DNA of 54,889 nt from a virus. The DNA lies in IMG/VR virus record IMGVR_UViG_3300009100_000013, positions 1 to 54,889 of that record; one strand, written 5' to 3'. Both the position numbers and the translations under genes were made by a program. The notes beneath the pieces are model-generated. The model was not told the origin of the DNA, ran no database searches, and saw nothing but the letters and a program-made list of their open reading frames with translations. Below, piece after piece: positions 1 through 7,631 of the stretch. Every line of letters begins with the position of its first letter. Within the stretch, counting starts at the first letter, position 1.

Positions 1-411
1 AATTTTGGCGGCGCTTCCATTAAAGATAATTTCTATAGCAGTTATTATCATTTACCAACAATTTGCATAGATGACCTTAATTTACCAAAGTGTCAGTTAA
101 TCAAAGCGGACGTAGAAGGTTTTGAATACGAAGTAATTTCAGGAGCAGAGCATACCATTTACAAATTCAAGCCATTTTTGTACCTTGAAAACAATAGACA
201 AGAACAATTAATTGATATCCAAAAGTTTCTGTCTAAATTTAATTATGCTATTTTTGCTCATATGCCACCTACATTTAATCCAAATAACTTTAATGGAGTG
301 AAAGAAAATCCATGGCATGGTGATTATTTAGAGCCCAACATGATATGTTTGCCGATTGAAAAAATAGACATGCTAGAAAATGTGCCTTGGCTAGGTGCTA
401 GAATATTATGA
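1..411 (+). CDS. FkbM-family methyltransferase, C-terminal part (cut by window edge)
   Basis: The frame is open from base 1, so the true start lies upstream; 136 residues are visible before the TGA. The segment LIKADVEGFEYEVISGAE (about residues 39-56) followed by KPFLYLEN is the signature of FkbM-type (Methyltransf_21) SAM-dependent methyltransferases, where the D-x-E-G-x-E stretch is highly conserved. Family members O-methylate sugars or small molecules and are common in phage and bacterial glycan loci. The stop overlaps the next start (ATGA), so it is translationally coupled to the following small gene. The substrate is unknown; its position at the head of a glycosyltransferase cassette suggests a sugar. 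Confidence 0.85.
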   Translation, partial: NFGGASIKDNFYSSYYHLPTICIDDLNLPKCQLIKADVEGFEYEVISGAEHTIYKFKPFLYLENNRQEQLIDIQKFLSKFNYAIFAHMPPTFNPNNFNGVKENPWHGDYLEPNMICLPIEKIDMLENVPWLGARIL

Positions 412-623
412 AATTTAAAAAGGGCGATAGGGTGTTGGCTAGAATCGGCAACAGTGTTAGTCATGAAAAAGCTTATGGGGGCATTGTTATCCAAATAGCC
501 GAGTATGAAACCAATTATCCTATTTTTGTTCTTATAGAAAAGGATAATTCACCCACTCCTTTTGCTACCTCAGAAATTGTTATTGCTGTAAATCCTAACG
601 ATATTATGAAAAATTTAGTATGA
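408..623 (+). CDS. Small SH3/KOW-like barrel protein, paralogue 1 of 3
   Basis: A 71-residue protein of unknown function. It begins MKFKKGDRVLARI, a pattern typical of small SH3-like or Tudor/KOW barrels in which a G-D-x-V turn opens the first strand, and continues with GGIVIQI and a PIFV strand. It ends NPNDIMKNLV. The two genes at 620 and 1097 share the MKFKxGDxVL start and the N-P/N-N-D/N-I-L-K end, so these are tandem paralogues. ATGA overlaps at both ends couple it to its neighbours. Fold assignment is by pattern only; nucleic-acid or protein binding is possible but not shown. Confidence 0.75.
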   Translation: MKFKKGDRVLARIGNSVSHEKAYGGIVIQIAEYETNYPIFVLIEKDNSPTPFATSEIVIAVNPNDIMKNLV

Positions 624-844
624 AATTTAAAGTTGGAGACAAGGTTTTGGCTAAAATAAAATACGATGCCATGGAGTACAAATCAACAGGTCATCCAGGA
701 ATTATACAAGATGTACTCGAAAATGAAAAACATTATCCATATTGGGTTAAACATTTGGATGAAAATGATAGCGAAGCATACAACGAAGACGAGTTGACTT
801 TGTTGGAAGAGCCTAATAATATTTTAAAGAAGATTTGTGATTAA
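620..844 (+). CDS. Small SH3/KOW-like barrel protein, paralogue 2 of 3
   Basis: A 74-residue protein beginning MKFKVGDKVLAKIKY, followed by a G-I-I-Q-D-V strand, a HYPYWV strand and an acidic segment EAYNEDELTLLEEPNN before the ending ILKKICD. It is clearly related to the proteins at 408 and 1097: all three have the K-F-K-x-G-D-x-V-L opening, a central Y-P-(Y/I) and a final N-D/N-I-L-K. The start ATG overlaps the upstream TGA. The function is unknown. The acidic C-terminal half distinguishes it from paralogue 1, so the copies may have diverged in binding partner. Confidence 0.75.
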   Translation: MKFKVGDKVLAKIKYDAMEYKSTGHPGIIQDVLENEKHYPYWVKHLDENDSEAYNEDELTLLEEPNNILKKICD

Positions 845-1100
845 TTTATTGTATATAATTATATTTGTCTCAAATGGAGCTTTTGAAAAAGATGTTTGCG
901 AAATAGCAACTTCTTGTAGATTAATTCAAAAATGGCAAATGAATAAATGTGAAATGTGTGTTAATGATATTTATAATAAATACAAAAAAAGTTTACCAAA
1001 TGATAAAAATTTTATAATTAATTATTTAAAATCAGAATCTTGCCAAAGCATAAATAAATACGCCAAAGAATTTGGTTTATTTGAATGTATTCAAAAATGA
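837..1100 (+). CDS. Small Cys-rich protein with signal-peptide-like N-terminus
   Basis: An 87-residue protein with no family I recognise. It starts at a GTG overlapping the end of the previous gene by eight bases. Residues 1-15 (MINLLYIIIFVSNGA) form a hydrophobic stretch ending in a small residue, like a short signal peptide or membrane anchor. The remainder carries six cysteines (DVCE, TSC, NKCEMC, ESC, FEC), enough for disulfides in a secreted or periplasmic protein. It splits the three SH3-like paralogues. Export is inferred from composition only, and the n-region lacks a basic residue, so a cytoplasmic metal-binding protein remains possible. Confidence 0.65.
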   Translation: MINLLYIIIFVSNGAFEKDVCEIATSCRLIQKWQMNKCEMCVNDIYNKYKKSLPNDKNFIINYLKSESCQSINKYAKEFGLFECIQK

Positions 1101-1315
1101 AATTTAAAGTTGGTGATAAAGTTTTGTGTCAATATATTACAAAAGATGGAATATGTATATCAAAACGAGCGTGGTCAGGAATTATAGAGTTTATAGATTT
1201 TAAACAAGCATATCCTTATGTAATTTTTTCAGAAAGTGACGGTCATACCCGTCATAGATATCATGAAATATCCCATTTGCCCAATCCAAATGACATTTTA
1301 AAGGAAATTATATGA
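1097..1315 (+). CDS. Small SH3/KOW-like barrel protein, paralogue 3 of 3
   Basis: A 72-residue protein of unknown function. The frame has an earlier ATG at 1085, but I choose 1097 because this ATG overlaps the upstream stop (ATGA) like its neighbours and gives the same MKFKVGDKVL start as the two paralogues at 408 and 620. It then shows SGIIEFID and YPYVIF strands, a polar HTRHRYHEIS segment and the shared ending NPNDILKEII. The stop overlaps the start of the next gene. It is the third member of a tandem family that encloses the Cys-rich gene. Confidence 0.75.
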   Translation: MKFKVGDKVLCQYITKDGICISKRAWSGIIEFIDFKQAYPYVIFSESDGHTRHRYHEISHLPNPNDILKEII

Positions 1316-2148
1316 AGACCGGTTTATGTGCTCAAATTTTGATTTATGATGATATGCAATACGTACACTTTATGTTAGAAAATGTATTAAAGTATTGTGA
1401 TGAGGTGTTATTTTTAGTCAATAAACATCCGTTAAATTACAATGTTAATAATAAATATGATAACTCAGAGACTGTTAATAAATTAAAAGAATTGCAAAAA
1501 GATAATGCAAAAATTTCTATTATATGGGAAGATTGGCGCACAGAAGAGGAAACCAGAAATTATGGTTTAAATTGGGCTTTGCATCAAAATTGTGAATATT
1601 CCTTAATAGTTGATACAGATGAAGTATACGACGATGCATCTTTGCGTAGGTTAAAAGACTTATTAGAAGTCGCCGAAGCATCTCTTTCTGGTAATTGGAT
1701 TTATCATACAAATTGGAAAACCTACTGGAAAAAATATAATGGCCCTTTATGCGTTATAAATCCGCCCGAATCTTTTCAACCAGTTGTAGTTGTCAGAAAT
1801 AGGAATGCCAAATTTGTGCACCTAAGACATTGTATGCCTTTTGACCGAGGCCAGCAATTACAACAAAATCATGGTCGAGCATTATTGCCCGAAGGCTTTT
1901 TAAATCTTCATCATTTTAGCTATGCTCGAAGTGATGAATTTATAAGCAGAAAATGCAAAGAATCTGGTCATTCCGCCAACGGCGATTTAATGCAAGGATG
2001 GTTCGAAAACGTTTGGATGAAGTGGAAATTGGGTGATAAAAATCTTCATCCAATTAATCCGGAGCAATACAAAGAAGCTATTTTAGTTAAAAAAGAAAAC
2101 TTGCCAAATAAAGAATTACAAGTATATTTCTTTGGTGAGAATGTATGA
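1312..2148 (+). CDS. Glycosyltransferase family 2-like protein
   Basis: A 278-residue protein with a GT-A layout. A first beta strand (residues 4-12) leads to an acidic pair, followed by EVLFLVN, a W-R-x-E-E-E-T-R-N segment near 75-83, and LIVDTDEVYDD at about 98-108. The D-x-D of this last segment (D101/D103) is the expected metal and nucleotide-sugar binding site of GT2-type transferases. The C-terminal half has several aromatic and histidine-rich segments (LRHCMPF, LHHFSYARSDEF) typical of acceptor-binding parts. The start overlaps the previous stop and the stop overlaps the next start, placing it in the coupled cassette. Donor and acceptor are unknown. Confidence 0.8.
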   Translation: MKTGLCAQILIYDDMQYVHFMLENVLKYCDEVLFLVNKHPLNYNVNNKYDNSETVNKLKELQKDNAKISIIWEDWRTEEETRNYGLNWALHQNCEYSLIVDTDEVYDDASLRRLKDLLEVAEASLSGNWIYHTNWKTYWKKYNGPLCVINPPESFQPVVVVRNRNAKFVHLRHCMPFDRGQQLQQNHGRALLPEGFLNLHHFSYARSDEFISRKCKESGHSANGDLMQGWFENVWMKWKLGDKNLHPINPEQYKEAILVKKENLPNKELQVYFFGENV

Positions 2149-2828
2149 AAGTGGCTTACGCTCTGTCTGGATATTTAAGAAATTATAAATATAATAATTT
2201 CTTTGAAAACATGGTAGCCGAAGTTCCAGGAGATGTTTTTATTCACACTTGGAATGAATTGGTTCCAGGCACACCCCTAGATATAAAAGATGTTTGTGAT
2301 TATTACAAGCCCGCAGGTTTAATGATTGAAGACCAATTTAAATTCAAACAGTCATTAAGACTGTTTGGTTATGAAGATTATTTACAAAATTATGTTTGTA
2401 TGTGGCGAGGCATACACTCTGCAATTAATATGGCTTTGGAATATGATGTTATAGTACGATTTAGACCAGACATGGTTGCAGAAAGTGTTCTTTCCAAGGA
2501 AGAAATTTTACATTGTTTTAAAACAGAAACTCCGTATATTGGAGCCAGTGATGATTGCTATTATGCTAATATTGTGACCGATAATTTTGCTTTCGGCAAG
2601 GCTCGTTTTATGGAAAGCTTTGCTGCACATTATCACAGCGCATTAAAGCGCAGGCAAAATTCTGGGAGTAATGAAAGGGCTTTGACCAAACATTTAACAG
2701 ATTCTGGTTGGCAAGGATGGATTTCTTGTTCTTCTTTAAAATACAGAATTAAACGTATGGATGGACTTTTGGTTCCAAATTCTCAAACAATAGCTGAACT
2801 TGCACCTGATTGGGGTATGTATGAATGA
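2145..2828 (+). CDS. Putative glycosyltransferase-like protein with R-F-R-P-D motif
   Basis: A 227-residue protein. It opens with a strand and glycine turn (VAYALSGYLRNY), then GDVFIHTWN at about 29-37, a helix containing MWRGIHSAINMA, and YDVIVRFRPDM at about 100-110. The combination D-x-F-I-H-T-W plus a later R-x-R-P-D is found in uncharacterised phage and algal-virus proteins usually placed among glycosyltransferase-like families; the RPD aspartate may substitute for a D-x-D. Coupled by ATGA overlap to the upstream transferase, and overlapping the next gene by eight bases. The enzymatic role is inferred from motif and context, not certain. Confidence 0.6.
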   Translation: MKVAYALSGYLRNYKYNNFFENMVAEVPGDVFIHTWNELVPGTPLDIKDVCDYYKPAGLMIEDQFKFKQSLRLFGYEDYLQNYVCMWRGIHSAINMALEYDVIVRFRPDMVAESVLSKEEILHCFKTETPYIGASDDCYYANIVTDNFAFGKARFMESFAAHYHSALKRRQNSGSNERALTKHLTDSGWQGWISCSSLKYRIKRMDGLLVPNSQTIAELAPDWGMYE

Positions 2829-3735
2829 TATTTGTTTTGTGGTGACTTCTTGGGAAGATAGTTTGTTTTTATCAATTAAACAAACTCTTTTAAGTATGAG
2901 CGTTCCGGAGCAAAATATTTATAGAATTTCAGATAGAACTTCTAGACCCGCTGCGTTAAATGCTATGTGGGACAAACTATCTATTCCAAAATATAAATAT
3001 ATTGCATTTATAGATGAAGATGTGGTCATTAGAGATAATCATACCTTTGCTAGATTGCGGGAAATACTGGAGAATACCGAGGCTGCCGGAGTTATAGCTA
3101 ATCCAAAATTAATTAGCGAAGGTCAATCTTTTTATGATATAAAGCATGATTTGCCACCAGAAACTCCTTGGAAAGATTCTTTGGTTGAATGTACTAGTAA
3201 TTTGGTGAGTTTAAATTGCGCTTTATTCAGGAATGATTTGGAGATTGGCTTTGATGAAGATATGTTTGGGAACCAAGTATTTGATCTTGACTTTGGTCTA
3301 CAATTGGCTCTACAAGGAAAGAAAGTTTTCATAGACAAAGCATTATTGGTTTTAGCTCGTGCAAATAATTATGTAAGCAAAAGTTTATCTTACCATGCTG
3401 TAGTTGCGCGCAATTTGCATATTTTCATGCGTAAATGGAGTAATATTAAAGATTGGGATAAAGAATGTGGAGTTAAGGCTTATAATACTAAACATAATAA
3501 TGAAATTCCTTCCATAGAAGAATTGATGCACTGGCCTGAAATAAAACAGTTACAATACACATTCGCTTACAACAGGGATGGTGCCGTAAGGTGTTATTTA
3601 CAACCAAGATTTAGCGGGCTTATTCAAGCTGCTAGCCTTGTTCAAAAGATTGAAAATAATCTAAAAAATATACCAAATATGGTAGAATATGCAATTCCTC
3701 ATCAGGGCTCTTTACCAATTTTTGATTTAAAATAA
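2821..3735 (+). CDS. Glycosyltransferase GT-A-like protein
   Basis: A 304-residue protein from the ATG at 2821. The frame also offers a TTG at 2800, but the ATG overlaps the previous stop, as is usual in this cassette. It begins with a strand ICFVVTSW, then SIKQTLLSM, a nucleotide-binding-like segment SDRTSRPAALNAMW (about 38-51) and IAFIDEDVVI (61-70), in which D65-E66-D67 is the likely metal site of a GT2-type enzyme. A later NQVFDLDFGLQLALQGKKVF segment resembles the acceptor-side ED-type motif of GT2 proteins. Substrates are unknown. It is the third transferase-like gene in the operon. Confidence 0.75.
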   Translation: MNDICFVVTSWEDSLFLSIKQTLLSMSVPEQNIYRISDRTSRPAALNAMWDKLSIPKYKYIAFIDEDVVIRDNHTFARLREILENTEAAGVIANPKLISEGQSFYDIKHDLPPETPWKDSLVECTSNLVSLNCALFRNDLEIGFDEDMFGNQVFDLDFGLQLALQGKKVFIDKALLVLARANNYVSKSLSYHAVVARNLHIFMRKWSNIKDWDKECGVKAYNTKHNNEIPSIEELMHWPEIKQLQYTFAYNRDGAVRCYLQPRFSGLIQAASLVQKIENNLKNIPNMVEYAIPHQGSLPIFDLK

Positions 3736-4094
3736 TGTTCAATCAATTTCCATCTTTCATTGCATCGTTTCATTCCATTGATATATTATTTGATTTAAAT
3801 GAATATGAAAAAAATGTATTGGATTGGCCAATGCGTTTAATTATGTTAGAAATTTGGCAAATAGCTATTAATCATGCAGAAAATGTTATAGAGAAAAACA
3901 GGCAAGAATTTATTAAAGTTTGTGTAAATTTATTTAAAAACACAAAGATTATTAAAGCAAATAAAAAAAACCAAAACATTAGCATTATGCATCCATTTGA
4001 AATGAGAGTGATATGTGCAGCCGTTTTAGAAGGTAAAATCAACATTAATGAAGCTAAAAAAATTATTAATCAAAAATGTGAAAAATTCTTATGA
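3735..4094 (+). CDS. Hypothetical helical protein
   Basis: A 119-residue protein I do not recognise. It looks mainly helical: an N-terminal aromatic segment, then NEYEKNVLDWPMRLIMLEIWQIAINHAENVIEKNRQEFIK. The C-terminal third contains MHPFEMRVICAAVLEGKININEAKKI, which resembles a small helix-turn-helix fold. Its start overlaps the previous stop by one base and its stop overlaps the start of the HAD gene, so it belongs to the same translational unit. A structural or adaptor role for the neighbouring sugar enzymes is conceivable, but nothing in the sequence shows one. Confidence 0.65.
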   Translation: MFNQFPSFIASFHSIDILFDLNEYEKNVLDWPMRLIMLEIWQIAINHAENVIEKNRQEFIKVCVNLFKNTKIIKANKKNQNISIMHPFEMRVICAAVLEGKININEAKKIINQKCEKFL

Positions 4095-4744
4095 AATTGT
4101 TCTTGCTCGATATTGATGGTACTTTATTAGATTCATTATCTAAACATGAAGAAGCTTTTTATTTGGCTTGTAATGAGTATAATTATAATATAAACAATGA
4201 TACAAAAGAAAAGTTAAAAAGAAAGTCAACGCAATATAAATTAGATTATTTATCCAAAAATAAATTAATCCACAATATAGATATTCCTTGGATTTTAGAA
4301 AAAAAGAATGAATTTTCTTTAGATTTGTGCTTTGTAGATTTTAAACCATATTTTCAACATATTGATGCTATAAATTATATTACCAATGAATTGAATTGCA
4401 AAGTAGCCCTTTGTTCTAACTCCTCTAGAGAGTTTGTGAATAAATTCATAGATAAATGCGGTTTTGAAAACAACATCTCCTTCTCCTTATCCGGAGATGA
4501 TGTGGAAAGAAAAAAACCATATGGTGATATTTATTTAAAGGCTTTTAGATTATCAAATGTATTACCAAATGAAGCTATTATATTTGAAGACAATGAAGAG
4601 GGCGAGTATGCTGCTGTTAGAGCCGGGTGTCATAACATAGTCAAAATTGACAGGCCGGAGGACATTGGACCAAATTTAATCCTACGATTACAAGAAAAGT
4701 ATAATATTAGCTATAATAATTCTAAATTCTTTGTGCACAAATGA
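4091..4744 (+). CDS. HAD-superfamily phosphatase
   Basis: A 217-residue protein with all four HAD motifs. Motif I is DIDGTLLDS (D7 nucleophile, D9 acid/base), motif II is CSNSS around residue 116, the motif III lysine lies in ERKKPYGDIY, and motif IV is IFEDNEEGEYAA. The helical cap after motif I and the KPxGDIY form are typical of subfamily I phosphatases and phosphomutases related to beta-phosphoglucomutase or phosphoglycolate phosphatase. Placed directly before a nucleotidyltransferase, it may dephosphorylate or interconvert a sugar phosphate for activation. The substrate cannot be read from sequence. Overlaps both neighbours by four bases. Confidence 0.88.
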   Translation: MKLFLLDIDGTLLDSLSKHEEAFYLACNEYNYNINNDTKEKLKRKSTQYKLDYLSKNKLIHNIDIPWILEKKNEFSLDLCFVDFKPYFQHIDAINYITNELNCKVALCSNSSREFVNKFIDKCGFENNISFSLSGDDVERKKPYGDIYLKAFRLSNVLPNEAIIFEDNEEGEYAAVRAGCHNIVKIDRPEDIGPNLILRLQEKYNISYNNSKFFVHK

Positions 4745-5478
4745 TACAAATTTTAGTCCCTATGGCCGGAGAAAGTTCTAGGTTTATTGCCAAGGGTTAT
4801 ATTCCAAAGCCTTTTTTGCCATTGATTGATGGCAAAAGTATAATAGAGATTATAGAAGAGCACCTAAGATTTCTGGCAAATAAAGATAACATTAATGCAC
4901 AAATATCATTTTTAATAAAAAGCGATTATTTGAATAATGCGGTTTACAGGTCTGTTTTGGCCAATTTAACATCTCAAATATATAAAGTTTCTACACCAAA
5001 TAAGGGCCCTCTGTGTACTGTTGCACAAATTATAAACAATTTCAATGATAATGATTCTTTAATAATTTATGATTGTGATCAATTATCCTTATTTTCAATG
5101 CAGCAGTTAGCTAGCATTGACCGAGGTGTTATTGTAACTCATACTAGCAAAAATAATGAAATGAGCTACATTGGTCGAAATTTATTTGGTAAAATTGATA
5201 GAATTGCAGAAAAAGAACGAATTTCTGAAGAAGCTTCTTGTGGGGTTTATTACTTTCCGTCTATAAGATTATTTAAAGATGCTGCTTTATATGATTTTTC
5301 CCATAATAACTCTTTAAATGATGAGTTTCGAATTGCTAATTTATACAATTATTTAATAAAGAAAAATATTCCAATTGACTCTTATAAAGCTGGTGCTTAT
5401 TTTAATCTTGGAACGCCAGGCGAATATGAAAATTTTATTAAAAATAATATATCTTTTTATAAGGCATATTTAATATGA
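4741..5478 (+). CDS. Sugar-phosphate nucleotidyltransferase-like protein
   Basis: A 245-residue protein with the N-terminal signature of nucleoside-diphosphate-sugar pyrophosphorylases: LVPMAGESSRF, then PKPFLPLIDGKSIIE (about residues 5-36). This corresponds to the G-x-G/S-x-R-F phosphate loop and the P-K-P lysine. The segment SLIIYDCDQL (106-115) supplies the metal-binding aspartates, D111 and D113. The family makes NDP-sugars from sugar-1-phosphate and NTP. Its place between the HAD phosphatase and a glycosyltransferase fits a short activation-and-transfer pathway. Length is near the small end for the family. Sugar and nucleotide are unknown. Confidence 0.82.
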   Translation: MIQILVPMAGESSRFIAKGYIPKPFLPLIDGKSIIEIIEEHLRFLANKDNINAQISFLIKSDYLNNAVYRSVLANLTSQIYKVSTPNKGPLCTVAQIINNFNDNDSLIIYDCDQLSLFSMQQLASIDRGVIVTHTSKNNEMSYIGRNLFGKIDRIAEKERISEEASCGVYYFPSIRLFKDAALYDFSHNNSLNDEFRIANLYNYLIKKNIPIDSYKAGAYFNLGTPGEYENFIKNNISFYKAYLI

Positions 5479-6431
5479 TGATTCTACCACAACAATATGC
5501 TATTTTATCAATTTTAAAACAATGCAATGAAATTGATGAAAATACTATTAAATGGATAGATGATGCTCTTTACAGACGTCCCGATGCATTAGATCATTTT
5601 TTAGAATTATCTTTATTATTTAAAGATTATATAAATGAGTCTGACAAATATGTAAAATGTCTTAAACTATATAAAGCCCAAAAAGAATTAGAAAAATTAA
5701 AAGTTTTCTTCTTTAAACAAAGAAAAATTCTATTGGCCGTCCCACAAAGAAAAAAACACCCAAGACTTCCTGCTCCAAACCTTGGAGGGCTTGTAATACC
5801 TCAAAACTACAGATTGAAAGGTGAGGTGTGTTATGGTATGAATCATTCAGATGCCAGAAACTGGTTGGTAGAAAAAGCACTAGAGGATGATGAAATTACA
5901 GATATTTTATTTGTTGATGATGATATACTGCTACCCGTAGATGCAATTGGTAGATTATGTGATTCCAATGAAATGATTATTGGTGGTAATTATGTAAAAA
6001 AACAATGGCCCATTGAAAGTTGCGCTTTACATGTCGAACCAACATCCGGCAAATGGCTTTTTCATAATGCAGAAATCAAACCAGAACAAGGTTACATGGA
6101 ACCAATCAGGGTTTCGCAAATGGGGATGGGATGCTGTTTAATTAGAAAAGAAGTTTTTCAAAAGCTTTCTAGACCCTGGTTTGCCTTTATGTATAATAAA
6201 GATGGAACTATCTTCAGATCAGAGGACGTTAAGTTTTGTCAAGATGCTACCATAGCTGGATTTGTACCTAAAATTATACCAGGACTAGTGTCCGTACACG
6301 TAGATTTTAAAACCGGAAAGTACTGGGGCCCTGAATGGTTGATAGAAAATTATAAAATTAAAAAAGAATTTGAAGATAAATATTGCCATATGGAATGCAA
6401 TCCAATGGAGTGTTTTACAAATAATGTTTAA
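5475..6431 (+). CDS. Glycosyltransferase-like protein with VDDD motif
   Basis: A 318-residue protein. The first 80 residues are helical and Lys/Leu-rich. The GT-A-like domain starts at KILLAVPQRKKHP (about 84-96); residues 130-152 end in ILFVDDDILLP, whose D148-D150 cluster is a likely metal and nucleotide-sugar site, followed by MIIGGNYVKKQWP. A SEDVKFCQDA segment and a GLVSVHVDFKTGKYW end match late GT2 features (ED and histidine). Two possible ATGs exist, at 5475 and 5478; the first overlaps the upstream stop. The donor and acceptor are unknown; polypeptide or lipid-linked acceptors are both possible. Confidence 0.75.
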   Translation: MMILPQQYAILSILKQCNEIDENTIKWIDDALYRRPDALDHFLELSLLFKDYINESDKYVKCLKLYKAQKELEKLKVFFFKQRKILLAVPQRKKHPRLPAPNLGGLVIPQNYRLKGEVCYGMNHSDARNWLVEKALEDDEITDILFVDDDILLPVDAIGRLCDSNEMIIGGNYVKKQWPIESCALHVEPTSGKWLFHNAEIKPEQGYMEPIRVSQMGMGCCLIRKEVFQKLSRPWFAFMYNKDGTIFRSEDVKFCQDATIAGFVPKIIPGLVSVHVDFKTGKYWGPEWLIENYKIKKEFEDKYCHMECNPMECFTNNV

Positions 6432-6567
6432 TGTATTATATAAAATTAAATTATTTTATTATTATTTGACTTTTAATTATAAAGTTTATAGAAATGATTA
6501 TAAAATATTTGATGGTCCGTGGAATAAGGCTAATAAAATAATGAATAATATCAAGGGCAAAAATTAA
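6424..6567 (+). CDS. Short basic, aromatic protein (47 aa)
   Basis: The reading frame could start at 6370, but the ATG at 6424 overlaps the stop of the preceding transferase (ATGTTTAA) as other genes here do, giving 47 residues. The product is very rich in Tyr, Lys, Asn and Phe (NVLYKIKLFYYYLTFNYK, FDGPWNKANKIM). It could be a small membrane-associated peptide or a degenerated remnant of the C-terminal part of a transferase; I recognise no family. Its TAA immediately precedes the next start. Coding status is supported mainly by gene packing. Confidence 0.45.
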   Translation: MFNVLYKIKLFYYYLTFNYKVYRNDYKIFDGPWNKANKIMNNIKGKN

Positions 6568-7631
6568 TGAAATTAACAGGTGAATTTACAAAGTCATATG
6601 AAGAAATTCTTAAAGATAGGAAAGAAGGAAAATCTACAGAATTAGTAAAAGTAGAGCCCAACGAGCTTATTTTACGAGAATCTCATTCAGTAACGGAAAT
6701 GATTAAAGCCGCTCATGAAATGATACCTTCGGTGCATAAAAAGATTTTAATGGACGAAGAAGGTTTACCAGAAGTTTTCAAGGAAAAATGGTTGGCTTCA
6801 GTAGAAGATGGCCAGCATGCAATGGAAATTGTTCCACAGAGACGCACACTTAGCGAAAAACTCCTGGCCGTACTCCAAACTAATCGATTTATAACCCCCG
6901 GTGCACGTTTTCATCAGGCCAATTTAGAGCAAGCTTCATACACAGGGCAGTTAATTGATTTAAATCTTAATTATCAAACTTCTAAAATAGAGTTAGAGGA
7001 AAAACTTTATAAATATCAAAAGAAAATGGAGAAATTAGAAAAGGCCAAAGAAGCTGGAAAAGACACTTTTCTTTTAGAAAAGAAAATGCAAAAAGAGCAA
7101 ATTGCATTAGTTAGAATGGCAATGGACCTTGCGGGTACCCAAAAGAGGATGCAAAATCTTAGGGAGGAAATTACCGAATGGACCGATATTAAAGAGAAAT
7201 TGTATAAAGAAGCCATGGATTCGGGTGAAATTTGGAGCCCAGATACGGTTGATGGACCAGCCGGTTTACAAGAAATTCCATTGGTTTTACGTCATGTTCA
7301 GAACTTTTTAATTCAAATTCAACATGGCGAAGGCTCGGATATCTCCTCTGTGCTGAATATACAAGGCCTGGTGCTTACAGCTTTTGAAAACGGTTTAAAA
7401 GAAAATAAGCTAGGTTTGTATTTAGATAAATTACCAGAAGCCCAGATTCAATTGGTTTGGAAACATTTATATGGTACAGATATTCAGGTACAGAAGCTAG
7501 ATGGATTTATGGTAATTAATACTAATAATTCACAATTAATTTTTCCAACCACTTTACAAAATTGGGAAAATATGAAAAATCCACAAACTTTAAATATTAA
7601 ATTAGAAGAAAACGAACCTGTTAAGGTTTAA
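6567..7631 (+). CDS. Hypothetical coiled-coil protein
   Basis: A 354-residue protein with no family I recognise. Residues 1-110 are charged with amphipathic helices. Residues about 138-218 form a long charged heptad-like coiled coil (ELEEKLYKYQKKMEKLEKA onward). Residues 230-345 look globular, with a helix around IPLVLRHVQNFLIQIQHGE and beta segments DGFMVINTNNSQLIFP. It is the last plus-strand gene of the cassette, and its stop overlaps the stop of the convergent kelch gene by four bases. An oligomeric scaffold or a virion protein are both possible. Confidence 0.75.
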   Translation: MKLTGEFTKSYEEILKDRKEGKSTELVKVEPNELILRESHSVTEMIKAAHEMIPSVHKKILMDEEGLPEVFKEKWLASVEDGQHAMEIVPQRRTLSEKLLAVLQTNRFITPGARFHQANLEQASYTGQLIDLNLNYQTSKIELEEKLYKYQKKMEKLEKAKEAGKDTFLLEKKMQKEQIALVRMAMDLAGTQKRMQNLREEITEWTDIKEKLYKEAMDSGEIWSPDTVDGPAGLQEIPLVLRHVQNFLIQIQHGEGSDISSVLNIQGLVLTAFENGLKENKLGLYLDKLPEAQIQLVWKHLYGTDIQVQKLDGFMVINTNNSQLIFPTTLQNWENMKNPQTLNIKLEENEPVKV

